A stretch of DNA of 64,000 nt from Bettongia penicillata ogilbyi (Eukaryota; Chordata; Mammalia; Diprotodontia; Potoroidae): contig JAJHZJ010000041.1 in NCBI GenBank assembly GCA_023548195.1, forward strand, positions 1,302,001 to 1,366,000, written 5' to 3'. The notes beneath the pieces are model-generated. The model saw nothing but the letters and a program-made list of their open reading frames with translations, searched no databases and was not told the origin of the DNA. Below, piece by piece: positions 35,960-48,462 of the stretch. Every line of letters begins with the position of its first letter. The stretch's first letter is position 1. The translations under genes and the position numbers were made by a program.

Positions 35960-37250
35960 ATTTTTTGCAGTGAAGATTCAGGTGAGGTCTTTAACTGAAA
36001 GAGGAGGGGGATCTTGTGAACATGCATGAACAGATTTGGAATAGCTACTATGATGAGTCAGAAACAACACTAACTGGGAAGGTATAAAAGGAGGGCCCGG
36101 CTGAGCATATGTAACACAAGTGTGCAGTGCACCCAGTCAGGATAGCTTTGAAACTTTAGCTCTATTCAGCCACACATGAATAGGAGCAATGGTGGTGGGA
36201 ATAATCCAGAGTTGGAGGTTGGCAATGAGTTATTGACCATAGGATAGGAGGAAAGGAAGCTTCAGTGTAGAAAATGGCATCAAATTGAACCAACTCACTG
36301 AGGTGTTGAGATAGAGAAGGAAAAAGAGTGTAACCAGGTTAGGGGTGATGCCTTGGGAAAAAACTGAGAGATGAAGAAATTAGAGGTCACAATGAAGACT
36401 AAGAACAGAATTAGAGGTCATTAGAGGGAAAGGTGAAATGACAAATGATTATGATTAGATAAAGGAATGTAGGAGTTGATGAATATAGGAGTAGAACACT
36501 TGTGAGTAATGCTAGGATCAAGAGTATGACCCTCTCTGTGTGTCACTCCAGTAGAGTAAAGGAGTAGGTCATGGGAAATGGGTTGGTTAAGAAATCGTGA
36601 GCCTAAGGTAGTTGCAGCAGCATCAAGATGTATGTATATTGAAGGAATGAGTTTGGATATAGAGAGGAATATTGTGAGTCAGGCACTGAACTCATTGAGA
36701 AAAGAAGGAAAATGGCCTAGGGACTGATAGAAATTGGCCAGTTTGGATTAGGTGATAAACTTGGACTTATCACAACCATTGAACTGGGAATATGAGTAAA
36801 ATTCCAATCGGTCCTGGAAAGGGTGTATCATAGATGCAAGATGGAGCCAGGTCTCAGTGAGACCAGGAAATGGGAGGAGTGATAAAGGAAAAGATTTAAG
36901 ATAAAATAAAGTTTGTTAATTACAGAGCATGGATTCCAAATGGCATAGTGAAAGGGGAGGTAAATCTGGAGTTTGATGTTGGGGAAAAGAGGGAATGTTG
37001 AGTGGAATGGGAGTAAGCAATGGAGAATGGGAACTGGGATTTTGTACAATTGTATCCACAGATTCAGAATCACTGGGTTGATGAGGTGGGATTATGTTAT
37101 AAACATTGAGGAATGGATCCTTGTAGAAGAGGAGTAAGTAGTTGATGAGAAGTCTGTTGAGGGAGGCAAGTGATTAGATTGTTCAAAGCCCTCCCTTAAT
37201 GGGTAACCTCAAGGTAAGCGTCAAGTTTGTGTTCTGTGAAAACCCAGGAG
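35960..37250 (-). repeat. L2 LINE endonuclease-region remnant
   Basis: The minus frame at 36,828-37,073 contains AIWNPCSVINKLYFILNLFL, the N-terminal APE-type endonuclease signature of L2/CR1 elements (WNxRSxxNK), followed by a decayed ETWL-type block. The rest of the interval is AG-rich and compatible with reversed L2 coding, but individual boundaries are uncertain. 35,801-35,959 is unassigned. Confidence 0.5.
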
Positions 37251-37549
37251 ATCTGCTTCATAGAAGGTAGGTACCTTCTGTCTGGGCCACATGGGAAAGT
37301 TTTTTGAGTAAAGAGGCTGGAGGCAGGTTGTCAAAAAAAAAACAATGAACAATTCATTTCAGAGTTACACAAGAATCATCTTCTGGCCATTCAAATGATG
37401 ATCTTTCCTTTCCTTTTTCCTTTCCTTTCCTTTTCCCTTCCCAAAACCTTAAACCTACTGTACTCCGAAGCTCATACATTAAATAACACTAGCTCCCTGC
37501 CTAAGGGCTCTCTTCTGGATTCTCCTGGCTTCTGAGTGATTAACAATAG

Positions 37550-37735
37550 TAACTGGATCATCTCCAGTCATTCTGGTGAATATCTGGTCACTGAATTCAG
37601 ATGGCTCTGGAGGAGAAGTGAGGCTGGTGACCTCTCTCACTCAAAACAAAGTCAAGTGCAAGTCATGTCATTTGATTTGCTCTGATGGCATGGTCTTCTT
37701 TGGCAATGAAGGACGAACACAACAACACAAGAATC
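37550..37735 (+). repeat. WSINE1-like SINE, 3' half only
   Basis: GGATCATCTCCAGTCATTCT, GATGGCTCTGGAGGAGAAGT, GATGGCATGGTCTTCTTTGG, and AAGGACGAACACAACAAC end. The head is missing. A TTTCC pyrimidine tract lies at about 37,404-37,440. Confidence 0.85.
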
Positions 37736-37894
37736 AAGAGTCAAATTCTTCAGGTTATCTTCATTTCACTAACCAGTATTTCCGTTAATATTGATTTGTT
37801 AGAGTAGTATTGTATTATTTATTCTTTTCTATTCTATCTATCCTATTGTTCTGTTCAATTTGATGCCATTTTCTACACTCAAGCTCCTTTCCCC

Positions 37895-37985
37895 CTTGTC
37901 CTAATGCCAATATGAACAGCACTTGATACAATGCCTGGCATATAGTAGAGGTTTACTAAATGTTTGTTGATGACTTATTGAATTG
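37895..37985 (+). repeat. L2 3' terminus fragment
   Basis: CAATGCCTGGCATATAGTAG followed by AAATGTTTGTTGATGACTTA. Confidence 0.6.
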
Positions 37986-38277
37986 TTGACTCCAGAAGAG
38001 AGGTGACAGGGGCTTTCACAACCTCTTAGAGACTCTTCTACAACAGCTCAGATAATCACAGACTCCAAAAGTACTTTAAAATGGACCATGATCAATTGGG
38101 AGGTGTGATAGTATTTTTTAATGTCCATTATGTTTATTTTTGTTTGTTTTAAATTTAATTTTCTTTTATCTTCAGTTCCAAATTCTTCCTCTTCATCTCC
38201 CCCTCCCCTATCTATTAAAACAGCAAGAAATATAAATAAATAGCGAAGCAAAACCAATTCTGACATTTTCCATGCCC

Positions 38278-38420
38278 CCCAAAAAAAGAAAAGGAAAAGA
38301 AAGGAGAAGAGGGGAGAAAAAAAGAAAGGAGAGGAAGGGAGAAGAGAGAAGAGAAGAGGAGAGAAAAGGAAAGGAGGGAGAGAAATGGAAAGGAAAGGAA
38401 AAAGGAAAAGAAAGGAAATG
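38278..38420. repeat. Purine-only (GGAAAA/GAAGAG)n tract
   Basis: About 140 bp of nearly uninterrupted A/G inside the L1 3'UTR; frames on both strands (KRKERR and SFLFPF types) are artefacts. Confidence 0.9.
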
Positions 38421-39401
38421 TGATTTGGTGTGCACTCTGAGTCCATCAGCTCTCTGTCTGAAGGTGGGTGGATAGCATGTTTCATCATGAGTCCTTTGGA
38501 ATTATGCTTAATCATTCTGGTGATCAAAGTTGTTTATCTTTACAGAACTGTTATTGTATAAATTGTTCTCTTGATTCTGCTCACTTTATATCAATTCATG
38601 TAAGTCTCACTGAATTTTTCTGAACTGTCCCCTTCATCATTTCTTACAGCACAATAGTATTCCATCAGTACAGCTTCTTTAGTCATTCCTCAATTCATGA
38701 GCACCCTCAGTTTCCAATTTCTTTGTTGCCACAAAAAGATTTGCTCTAAATGTTTTTACACATATGCATTCTTTTCCTCTTTCTTTGTTCTCTTTGGACT
38801 ATAAACCTAGTATCAGTATTGCTAGGTCAAATGATACATGCACTATTTAATAGCTTTTGGGACATAGTTCCAAATTGCTTTCCAGAGTGACTGTAATATT
38901 TATCATCAAGAGTGCATTCATATGTACCTATTTTCCCACAGTCTCTCCAACATTTGTCATTTTCCTTGTCACATCAAACACATCAATCTAATGGGTATGA
39001 GCAAGTAATCAAAGGTATTGTAATTTGTATTTCTCTAATTATTAGTGACTTGAAGCATTTTTCATATGCTATTGATAACTTGGATTCCTTCTTCTGAAAA
39101 TTGCCTATTCATATCATTTGACCATTTTTCAGTTGGGGAATTATTCTTATAAACTTGTCTCAGTTCCATAAGTGTGTGTGTGTGTGTGTGTATGTATATA
39201 TATATACACATATATATATATATGAAATTAGACTTTTATTACAGAAACTTGCTGCAAATATTTCCCCCAATTTCCTGCTTCTCTTCTAATTTTACTGCAT
39301 TGGTTTTGTTTGTGCAAACACTGTTCAATTTTATGTAACTAAAATCATCCATTTTTACTTCCTGTGAATCTACCTCTTCTTTGGTCAAAAACTCTTTCCC
39401 T

Positions 39402-39945
39402 AAATGGCTGAATGTATACTACATGGTGGCATATTAATGTAATGAAATACTATTCTGCTTTAAGAAATGAGGAGCAGGTGGATTTCAGAAAAACCTGGAA
39501 AGACTTACAAGAACTGAGGCTGAGTGAAGCGAGCAGAACCAGGAGAACATTGTACATGGTAACAGAAACTTTGTGCCACGATCAACTTTGATAGACTTAG
39601 CTCTTGTCAGCAATACAATGATCTAAGACAATTCCCAAAGACTTATGATGGAAAATTCTGTCCACATCCAGAGAAAGAACTATGGAATCTGAAGGTAGAT
39701 CTAAGCATACCATTTTCTCTTTTTTTTTCTTTTTCATGGTTTTTCCCTTTTGTTACAACATTATTAATGTGGAAATATGTTTCATATGATTGTATTTGTA
39801 TAATGTATAACAGATTGCTTGCTGTCTTTGGGAGTGGGGAGGGGGAAAATTTGGAACTCAAATTTCCAAAGTGAACATTGAAAACTATCTTTACTATTTA
39901 ATCGAAAAAAATAAAGTACTATATATAGTGGGGAAATTAAAAAAA
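39402..39945 (+). mobile_element. 5'-truncated L1 inserted in an opposite-strand L1
   Basis: Starts at AAATGGCTGAATGTATACTA, contains GCAGAACCAGGAGAACATTG and AGAAAGAACTATGGAATCTG, and ends in A-rich sequence. Host L1 flanks CTCTTTCCCT (left) and CTCTTCCTCT (right) look like a roughly 10-bp decayed target duplication, and the host resumes where it broke off. Confidence 0.75.
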
Positions 39946-40885
39946 CCTCTTCCTCTATCTATACATCTGACAAATGATTTATTTCTTGCTCTAATATGCT
40001 TATGATGTGACCCTTTATGTCTAGATCATACACCTATTTGGGGCTTATCTTAGTATGCAGTATGAGCTGCTAGTTTCTGTCAGACTACTTTGCAGTTTTT
40101 TCAATACATTTTTTTCCCCCATTAGCAAGATCTTTGGGCTTATCAAATACTAGGATACTGTGCTCATTTGCTTCTAAATACTGTGTACCTAATTTCTTCC
40201 AATGATCACTTCTTTATTTTTTACTCCGTTCCAAATTGTTTTAATGATTACAATTTTATAACATAGTTAGAGATCTGATACTACTAGGCCTTCTTCCTTC
40301 CTCTTTTTTTTTCATTCATTCCCTTGATATTCTTTACCTTTTGATCCTCTAGGTAAATTTGTTATCATTTTTTCTAGCTCTAAAAAGTAATCCTCTATAG
40401 TTTGATTATTATGGCACTAAATAAATGAATTAATTTAGGTGGTAATGTCACTTTTATTATGGCTCGACCTCCTCAGGAGTAATAAATATATCTCCAGTTA
40501 TTTAGATCTCTATTTCTGTAGTTTTAGAATTCTGTAACTTTAGAATTCTACTCATATATTTCCTTGGGAGTTTTTGCATGTAGATTCTCAAGTACTTTAT
40601 ACTATCTGTAGTTATTTTAATTAGAATATCTCTATCTCTCCCTGATGAATTTTATTGATAACATACAAAAATGGTAATGATTTATATGGACTTATTTTTA
40701 TATTCTGCAACTTTGCTGAAGTTGTTAATAGTTTCAGTTAGTTTTTTTAGCTGACTCTCTAGGGTTCCCTAAAGAGATGATCAGGTATTTGCAAAAAGTG
40801 ATAGTTTCATTTCCTCGTAGCCTATACTTGCTCCTTCATGTTCTGTTTCCTCTTTCATTGTTATAGTTCCTAGTATGATATTGTT

Positions 40886-41040
40886 TCTCCCCCCTTTTAA
40901 ACATTTGTCATTTCTTTTGCCACAGTATTACATTACATTAATATGCCAAAATTTGCTCAATCATTCCCAAGTTGATGACCACCCATTTTGTTTCCAGTTT
41001 TTCCGCTCCTCCTCAAAGTGCCATAAATACTCTGGTATAG
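40886..41040 (-). repeat. Second L1 3'UTR fragment of another subfamily
   Basis: TTGCCACAGTATTACATTAC and ATCATTCCCAAGTTGATGAC are reversed L1 3'UTR blocks repeating sequence already passed at about 38,640-38,740, so this is a separate copy. Confidence 0.55.
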
Positions 41041-41330
41041 AAGGCCATTGAATTTAGCACTCAGGGGATTATTGGTAACCTTGGATAGAGCAATTTCAGT
41101 GGAAATGGAGGGGTTAAAAGCCAGAATAAAATGGATTGAAAGATGAGTGGGTGTGAGGAAAAGGGAGGCAACAAGCCTAGATGACCCTTTCTAAAGAGTT
41201 GGTTGTCAAAAAGAAAATAGACAGTTTGAGTTTGTTAGCTAGACAAGATGAATCAATTTTTTAAAGATGATGTAGATGATGAAAAAAGAATGGGAAATGA
41301 TATAGAGATGTTGTTATAAGGTATGGAATT
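41041..41330 (-). repeat. L2 ORF2 fragment (RT)
   Basis: GATTATTGGTAACCTTGGAT and GAGCAATTTCAGTGGAAATG reverse to the L2 'ETALxKVTND' block just before RT motif A. 41,331-41,550 is unassigned. Confidence 0.55.
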
Positions 41331-41550
41331 TCTCTTCTACCACATACCATACAAAAAGTCTCTATTTTCTCCACAGAGCAGGAAACCAGATTGCTAAAAG
41401 AGAAGAGAGAAAGGGGTACTGAGGGTAGTTAGAGGCAGAAGAAAAAATTTGCCTTATGGAAAATGATAGAACTATCAGGGAAGAATCAGAGTTACCTTGC
41501 AACAGTGAGGGCCTAACTGGGATTAGGTAACAAATTTACTTTGTACCCAG

Positions 41551-41960
41551 TTAAGTGTAACTACGTGGGATTTCTTCTCTTTGTCCTTCTAATCCTTCTT
41601 CTCCAGCTCTTCTTTCTTTCAAAACGCTTTCAAGTATTTTAAACCATTTATCTTTTAAGGGTACCCCATTAATCTTTTTATAGATTTTGGATACAAATTT
41701 TGTCAGTGCAAAGATTTTTTTTTCTAAATCATGTATTTTCTTCTTAGTCATATGTTATAGATCAACTAATTTTATTTGTGCAAATGATTAGTTTTCTATG
41801 ACCCAATAATCTGTTTTGATGTAGAAATATCAACTTTTATTTCTGAGGGAAGCAAAGTATCCATTTCTAGCTTCAGCAGCTTCACAAGCTCTTTTTACTT
41901 GCTCCTGAGTTGTTTTTTGTGGCAAGTAGGGGCATTATGAAGAATATAATTTTCTCATCC
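41551..41960 (-). pseudogene. Coding-like remnant of unknown origin
   Basis: Two adjacent minus-strand segments look protein-derived: 41,551-41,751 (66 codons, MTKKKIHDLEKKIFALTKFV start, heptad-like, lysine/glutamate-rich) and about 41,837-41,935 (a QEQVKRACEAAEARNGYF stretch) separated by a stop. I do not recognise the family. A retroelement gag- or ORF1-like origin is possible but unproven. Confidence 0.25.
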
Positions 41961-41996
41961 TATCTGATTTTCAGCAGTTAGTTTCTACCTGGATAG

Positions 41997-42124
41997 CAGG
42001 AATTCTTAACCTTTTTTAGTCTTAATCTTTGAATTACAAAAGAAACTAATTTTATTGAAATAGGTGTGTATGTGTGTGCATGTGTAAAATCAAATTTTCA
42101 ATGACTTGGGGCTAAGAACTGCTA
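41997..42124. mobile_element. Short hAT-type element with terminal inverted repeats
   Basis: CAGGAATTCTTAACCTTT at the left and TGGGGCTAAGAACTGCTA at the right are decayed inverted copies of a CAGGGGTTCTTAAC-type terminus. About 130 bp, non-coding. No convincing 8-bp duplication remains. Confidence 0.45.
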
Positions 42125-42645
42125 TTAGGATTGGGGAGTGCTTGCTAGTTCTTTAGTTTATAATCTTGACAGCTTTCTTTAGTTCTTTGGGTATAGTCTG
42201 TCCTATATAATTAACTAGCAAAACCTCAAAAAACCCGTAGGCATTCTTAAGTTTGTCTTATGAAATTTTTTCCTGTTTCTGCTCAGGGTCTCTCATCCTG
42301 AGACCTTAGATTTTATCTGAGCAATGACCCCAAAATTCTTTTAATTACCCTTTTTCCCCTTGAAATAATTCCTGGGGGGAACAGCATAACTGCAGAAGAG
42401 CTAAGAAGATTCTTTTCAACCTTCACAGTGACACTAGTCATCATACTGTAGTGGATCTGGTTATCCTTCATAACACCTCTTAACTCCCAATCAAAATCAC
42501 TGTATTTCATATTTTGTTTTTTTCTCTTTCTTGTTCCTTGTTTGATTATGAATTTCCCCCCTAGCTATAAATATCCTCCCATTCTTTTTCGATATTTTAT
42601 GGTGTGACTTTTATATTTGGATCATGTGTTCCTTTGGAATTTTGT

Positions 42646-42872
42646 CTTCTCAGTTGTGTCTGACAATCAATGGGGTTTTCTTGGAAAGATAGTAGAATGA
42701 CTTGCCATTTCCTTTTCCAGTTTGTTTTGTGGTTGAGGAAACTGAGGCAAACAGAGGTTAAATGACTTGCCTAGGGTCACATAGCTAGTAAGAGTCTGGA
42801 GGTCATATTTGAACTCAGGAAAATGAGTGACTTTAGACGGTGCTCTATCCATTGCACCACCTAGCTGCTCCA
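42646..42872 (-). repeat. MAR1-type SINE nested in L1
   Basis: GTCTTCTCAGTTGTGTCTGA, GGGGTTTTCTTGGAAAGATA, ACTGAGGCAAACAGAGGTTA, and head GTGCTCTATCCATTGCACCA. Confidence 0.85.
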
Positions 42873-44111
42873 ATTAGAGTTTAGTGAACTATATAGTGAT
42901 GACCAAAAAAAGGTGGGATTTTTATTTTAGTCATCTGCTTTGTTATTTATTATTTTTCTTTACAAAGCCAGCTATTGAATTAGAATTCCTTTCCCCAAGA
43001 GTTTGTTTTCTTGAATTTATCAAACATTACACTATGTATATTCATTTCTACTCTTCTAGCTTTTAATCTAGTGCCAGGTAATTCCAACAACCACTTTTTT
43101 GTAGTATTAATTGAGATCCAGTTAGCACTAAAGTACTCTTCTCCCTACTTTTCCCCAACTATATTACTTAGTATTCTTGGCTTTTTATTCCTCCAAGAAA
43201 ATTTTGTTATTTTTTATTAAAAAAATATCTCTGAGTATTTATTGGTATAGTAAATGGGTAGTATTGATATTTTGACTGTATTGAAGTGGTCTGGTCATGA
43301 ACAATGAATCTCTCTCCAATTTTTATTTCTCTAAAAATTATGTTGCAGTTGAACTTACAGAAGTTGCACATGTATCTTTGAAGGCTAGTTCAGAGATATT
43401 TAATGTGCTTTTCTGTTACCTTAAATAGAATTTCTTTTCCTATTTCTCTCAGATTTCATTTCTAATGTATGAAAAATTGGGAAATTTATTTTTATCTTGC
43501 TATTTTACTGAAACTTTCAATTACTTTGATTTTTCCCACTCTTTTTCTGAAGTTCTGTAATGATAACCATTCTTTGCTCCATGGATTTAGATAATTTTGC
43601 CTCTTTGCTTAAATAGTTTTTAATCTATTTTTAAAATAAAATTTATCACTATCTTTTTAATTATTACATCACCAGAACTTCTTCCCTTTATACTTCCCCC
43701 TACCCATTTCCAGAGACCAATTTCATATAGCAAATAATATTTTTAAAGAGAGAAAAAAGAGGCAAAAAACAACAAAACTGATCAATATCTGAAAAAAATC
43801 TGAAAATCTATTCAATACTACATGCCTATAGATGCCTCATCTCTGCAAAGGAATATAGTGGAGGTAACTTTCTCCTAATTCTTTGGAGCAATACTTTTTT
43901 TTTTTTGTAATTTTGCAACATTCAGTTTTGATTGTTTTGTGGTTCTTTCCATTTACATTGTTGTGGTCGTAGTATATTCTTATTTCTTGGATCTGTTTGC
44001 TTTACTTTTCATCAGATAATGTAAATCTTTCTATGTTTTTCTGTATTCATTATATTCTTCCTTTTTGCATCACAGTAATATTCAATTACAATCATGTACT
44101 GTAATTTGTTT

Positions 44112-44350
44112 TTGTTATCATTTATTTGTGTCTGACCCTTTGTGACCCCATTTTATGGGGTTTTCTTGGCAAGAACTCTGGAGCAACTGACCATTTCCTT
44201 CTCCAGGGTCCCCATTTAAAGTTGAGGAAATGGAGGTAAACAGAGATTAAGTGACTTGCCCAGGGTGACAGTGTCTAAGGCTAGATTTGAACACATATCC
44301 TCCTGACTCCAGGCCCAGCACTCTATCTACTGTGTCACCCACCTGCCTCA
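44112..44350 (-). repeat. MAR1-type SINE nested in L1
   Basis: TTGTGTCTGACCCTTTGTGA, GGGGTTTTCTTGGCAAGAAC, and head GCACTCTATCTACTGTGTCA. AATTTGTTT on both sides may be a 9-bp target duplication. Confidence 0.85.
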
Positions 44351-44470
44351 GAAAATTTGTTTAGCCACTCCTCAGTTGCTGAATATATTACTTTCTTTTC
44401 AATTATTTGCTACCAAAAAAGGGCTGCTATAAATATTTTGGATTACACAGGGATTTTCTGGTTATCATTG

Positions 44471-47062
44471 ATCTCCTTAAGGGTAATCTAATTGCCTAAG
44501 TTCCTGGCATTGGATTGATTCTCTCTCTCCTGGTGTTTCTGTGCTCAGAGTATTGGCAGAATTAAGGATCCCTTAGATTATCTGAGGTCATAGTGCTGAG
44601 TTCTTCAGGCCCCTTGTGGAGTTCTCTATGGATTTCTAGTCCTCCTAGTGCACCTCATTCAGTTTTATCAGATTCCAACCTCCCTGAAGTTTCCATCAAA
44701 GCATTCTAGGCTTTTATCCCCTTTCACCTCCCACCCCTTCTGGTCTGTGTACCTGAGTCTGTGTTGGTTTCCTTGGCAGTGCCCGTCCCTCAGTGCTCAT
44801 AGACTTCTGTCTTTCTTTTTGTATAATTCTTGACTGGAGCAGGAACTTACTGTTGTTTATCTTTGGATGTCTTGATCATTTGATCCAGTGTCATTTTTAG
44901 ATGTTTGCTAGCTGGAGAACTGGCATTTTCTATAATGTTTCATGTCACAATCTTAACTGGAAGTACAATTTGTTTATTAAACATATCAAAATTGCATTAA
45001 AAACCTTCAAGTGTAAGTACTCCCTGCTCTGAGAGTTTTCTACATATTTGCATCTGAAATTGAAACCTTTTCTCACTGAAGCCTACCAGCTTTCAAGGAC
45101 TGGGGAAGATATTATATATTTGGTACTCTGAAATTTAAACAGGAAGGTAAGAATGGTACAGGAAGAAAGGTCCTTCTTCCTTCCCACTGTTTCCCATTCC
45201 TCTGCACTCTGTGATAGCTGACAATTCCTGAATAATACTTCTTTCTGAAAGCTTAGCTGACCACTTTCATCTCTACCCCAGGCATACATCTCAGCTCTCA
45301 TGTGCAGGTGGCAGCTTGTGCAGTGCTGCTCCCAACCCAGGAAATCTGACTCTCCAAATCTCTTGCTACTAGCTTGGATTGGCAGATAGTTGGCCTCCAG
45401 CATGGGAACATAGGCACCTGATTCCTTAGGGGCTGAAACTTTACTGCAGTTGGAGAACCTCAGTCCCCTCAATGCATATTTCTGATTTCTTGCTCCCACA
45501 GACTGAACTAAATGGCTGACCAGAATTTCATTTCAGTTAAAAAACAAAAACCAGACAAAACCTGACTCTATCAAAGCAAAGAAAGGACACATTGTGTGCT
45601 TACATACAAAATGTCTTCTAGCTCTCTACCTTTCACATAGCGTTACATCCACCACTTACTCAGTTTCCTCCTTAGTACCTTCTGGGACTCTGGGGACAAA
45701 ATGTGTTGTAGATTGTGCATAGCATGCTTTTTTTCATTTTGAAAAAATTATTTAGTTTAAGTCTGCTGTTATTTCTAAAAAATAAAAGTTAGTGAACAGA
45801 GCAATTTTGTACTATCTTGTTTTTAATATAATTTTTCTTCACTTCATATAAATCAGAAAGTGGTAATGAAATCACCACGGAATTGCTCAGTGCAAATCTG
45901 TGTTATTAATAAATGATCTAATGTTCATAACTACCAAACTTGTGTTCCCTCTCTGAGGGGTGATACTTTTCTTTTATCTGTCTTAATATAACATGTTCAT
46001 ACTTATTACATACCCATCTTGACTCAGAATAGGATTTCTGTTTATGATAAAATGTCAAGATTTTTTCATAATGCAGGTTGGCTAGATACACAGAGGTTAA
46101 TCTGTTATTCCAAGGTCAAGTGGAAACTTTCTAGTGATGCTGTTAGGGGAAACAGATTTAGAGATAGATGAAATTGGGATATTGTCAAAGGAACAAGAGT
46201 CCCAAACCAGAGTATCAAAGAAAAGGCATCAGCAGTAAGGTCAAAGCTATCACTAGTATTTGAAACTGGAAGGCAAAGGTCTGGGGTAAAAGAGAAAACA
46301 GAATTAGGACGTCAGAATTAGATTCTGAAGCGTAGCACCCTCTCCAGGTGCTCTGTAGCTCTATAGCACCCTAACTCCCATGAGAATTGTCAAGCTGGCA
46401 AAGAGCAGCTGCTACCTACTTGCCTCAGGATTCTATGGATAACTTTAAGGGGCTGTTTTTTGAATGCTGCCATTCATAAACCCCAGCAAAGTGTTTCCCG
46501 TTGTGTATTAGCCACACTTAATTAGCTTATAATCAGGTATAACAAGTATAGTTGTTACAAAATCCCTGCCCCCCAACTGAGGGCATAATCTTCCCTCATT
46601 GCACACACAATGTTTCTGGGAAAAGTGGACTAAAATTTATAGTAAAATAAGTGAGACACGTTTGTGGAGAACACCCGCAAAAGGGTAACCTACACCTACT
46701 GGTTACCAGAAGTCATCTTCTCCCTTCTTGGAATGCTCATGAAGTTTTCCTTAGACTTATCAGTTGGACTCTAAGGATTTGTAGAGTCCTGAAACTGCCT
46801 TTGTTCAATGTGTTGTTTGTCCTTAGTTTTTTAGTTTCCAGTAGCTGACGCTGCTGTCAGTCAGTCACTATTGCTCTAGTGGACACCATTACTGATGTGG
46901 ACAGGACCTCTAGGTTTTCCAGCCTTTTAAAACCTACAGCTAGCCAATTCCACTTGTGCCTGAGCAGTTGGCTTTTCTTAGGAGATCTTCTGTTTGCCCT
47001 CAGCATATTTCTTTCTCCTCCCAAATGTATGTGATATTTCCTATTCGTTCTGTTTCTCTGAT
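44471..47062. other. Long stretch without recognised repeat or gene
   Basis: About 2.6 kb. The 138-codon minus frame at 45,083-45,499 is the longest non-repeat frame in this part, but it shows no domain, no conserved-looking start context and no flanking splice sites I trust. 46,000-46,600 is also undisturbed. Confidence 0.4.
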
Positions 47063-47170
47063 AGCATAGAGTTTGATTTGGAGTTAATAACACTTGGATT
47101 TAATTTCTGTCTCTGATATTTATTAGCTATGTGATCACAGACAATTCACTTAACCACTAAGCCTTAGGAG
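47063..47170 (+). repeat. MIR-type SINE fragment (copy A of a similar pair)
   Basis: GATTTGGAGTTAATAACACT, ATTTAATTTCTGTCTCTGAT and CACAGACAATTCACTTAACC. Unusually similar to 48,463-48,566. Confidence 0.65.
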
Positions 47171-47219
47171 AGAAGGAAGGAGACACATCTTCCCCCTAGA
47201 GCAATTTCCTTTCAAGGGC

Positions 47220-47640
47220 CTATATTCTGGGCTGGGCCTGACTTATGCTAGTACTCCTGTTGTTTAAGTTGGACAAAATTAAACATTTATAGGGCATGTG
47301 ACAGTTAACAAAAAAAAGGAGATTTATTTAGCCAAGACACCACAAGGTGAAGAAATCAAGCAAAGCTCCCTGACTCCAAGTTGCTCATGGTGGTGTGCCA
47401 GCCAAGCATAAGAGAGTACAAGGAGTTCCTTGTGGCTATTTTGTATTCAGTAAACTAGTAAACTATGGCCTGAGCCTTTAGCCCCCTGAACCAATTAAGT
47501 CACAGCATAGTTTTAACAACTTTAACAGGAAAAAATGGCCTAACTATTGTAGGGGCAGGGCTCAAGAAATTATTCCCATCACAACTTGGAATCCCTAGTT
47601 TCTAAATCTGGAATTTTCTCCTAATTGACTAGCTGTGAAT
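47220..47640 (-). repeat. Possible solo LTR
   Basis: On the minus strand the segment runs from TGATGGGAATAATTTC through a CTTGTACTCTCTTATGCTTG stretch to GGCTAAATAAATCTCCTTTT, which looks like a polyadenylation signal region of an LTR. No paired copy or target duplication was found. Confidence 0.25.
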
Positions 47641-47825
47641 TAGCTTGCTATTTTTATATGTAGTCCAAGAGACATAACTTGATCTTCAGCCTATCACAAG
47701 TTATTTCCTGTATTGTATCATCTGTCTTTATTCAAGTATCTGTTACCCTGTCAAATTGGTTAATAAGGATTTCTTCATTCATAGCTCACTTTTGATTGAT
47801 AGATCAATCAAATTGAGATGTCTGG

Positions 47826-47831
<6 letters not shown>

Positions 47832-47858
<27 letters not shown>

Positions 47859-47860
47859 AT
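47832..47860. repeat. (GT)n microsatellite
   Basis: About 14 uninterrupted GT units. Confidence 0.95.
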
Positions 47861-48462
47861 TTTACACAAGCCAAAGATATGAACATAGAGTTAGAGTCAG
47901 GAAGGAAGAATGTTATCTCTTTCTCCACTAAAATCACTTGTAGGTTAAATTCTGTCTGGTCAATCTCTTTTACAATCTGTTTACCTAAGCTTACTGTACC
48001 TTCCATGGTGGTTCCCTTCTGCCAGTGCTTACTTCACTGAGCCATGTTGAGTTTAGTCGAACTGCATGTAGCCTAGATTTGAATTAGAATTAAATATATC
48101 AATCAGGAATCCCTACGCTTGCTTTGAGAGTTCACAGCATCTTTCTCATGTCACCACTGGCATGTCAGGTGAGACTTCTGCTCCAAAATCTAAATGATGA
48201 GTCCATGTGCTAAAGAATTGATTTGCCTTTAATGGGTTGAATGACAAATTTAAATGAATCAGAGTATTCAGGTACCAGTGAGTTAATATCTTGATGAAGT
48301 ATCTATACCACCCTCTGTTACCATATTAAACATAATTTTGCATGATCTTCATTTATGTAATGCTTTGTGCCTTCTTTTAAACAGGATATATAGCATTTAA
48401 GATTTGCCTACCTGAAGATATTTGAAGTGATTTACAAAATTAAACAGAGAGGTATAATTGTG

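Larger units (their letters stand above)
38105..40885 (-). mobile_element. L1 LINE, 3'UTR and ORF2 C-terminus, split by a sense L1
   Basis: Reversed L1 order: poly-T/3'UTR (38,105-38,280), ATCATGAGTCCTTTGGAATT, TTGATTCTGCTCACTTTATA, TTCCTCAATTCATGAGCACC, CACATCAAACACATCAATCT, ORF2 C-terminal coding to 39,401, interruption 39,402-39,945, then ORF2 again (CCTTTATGTCTAGATCATAC, TATTCTGCAACTTTGCTGAA) to about 40,885. Contains a purine microsatellite (38,278-38,420) and a TG/TA microsatellite (39,172-39,222). Confidence 0.8.
42540..44470 (-). mobile_element. L1 ORF2 and 3'UTR segments interrupted by two MAR1 SINEs
   Basis: Reversed ORF2 C-terminal coding at 42,540-42,645 and 42,873-43,630, e.g. 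TTTTATTCCTCCAAGAAAAT and CATGAACAATGAATCTCTCT. Then a second 3'UTR-type L1 segment, 43,640-44,111 and 44,351-44,470 (CACTCCTCAGTTGCTGAATA, GGGCTGCTATAAATATTTTG). Probably two L1 copies in the same orientation. 42,125-42,539 is unassigned. Confidence 0.65.

Noticed and set aside
45083..45499. 138-codon minus-strand frame with an AWGRDESGQL stretch resembling an RCC1 repeat motif
   Set aside because: Only one short match, none of the other repeats or spacing of RCC1 proteins, and no flanking exons; probably chance.
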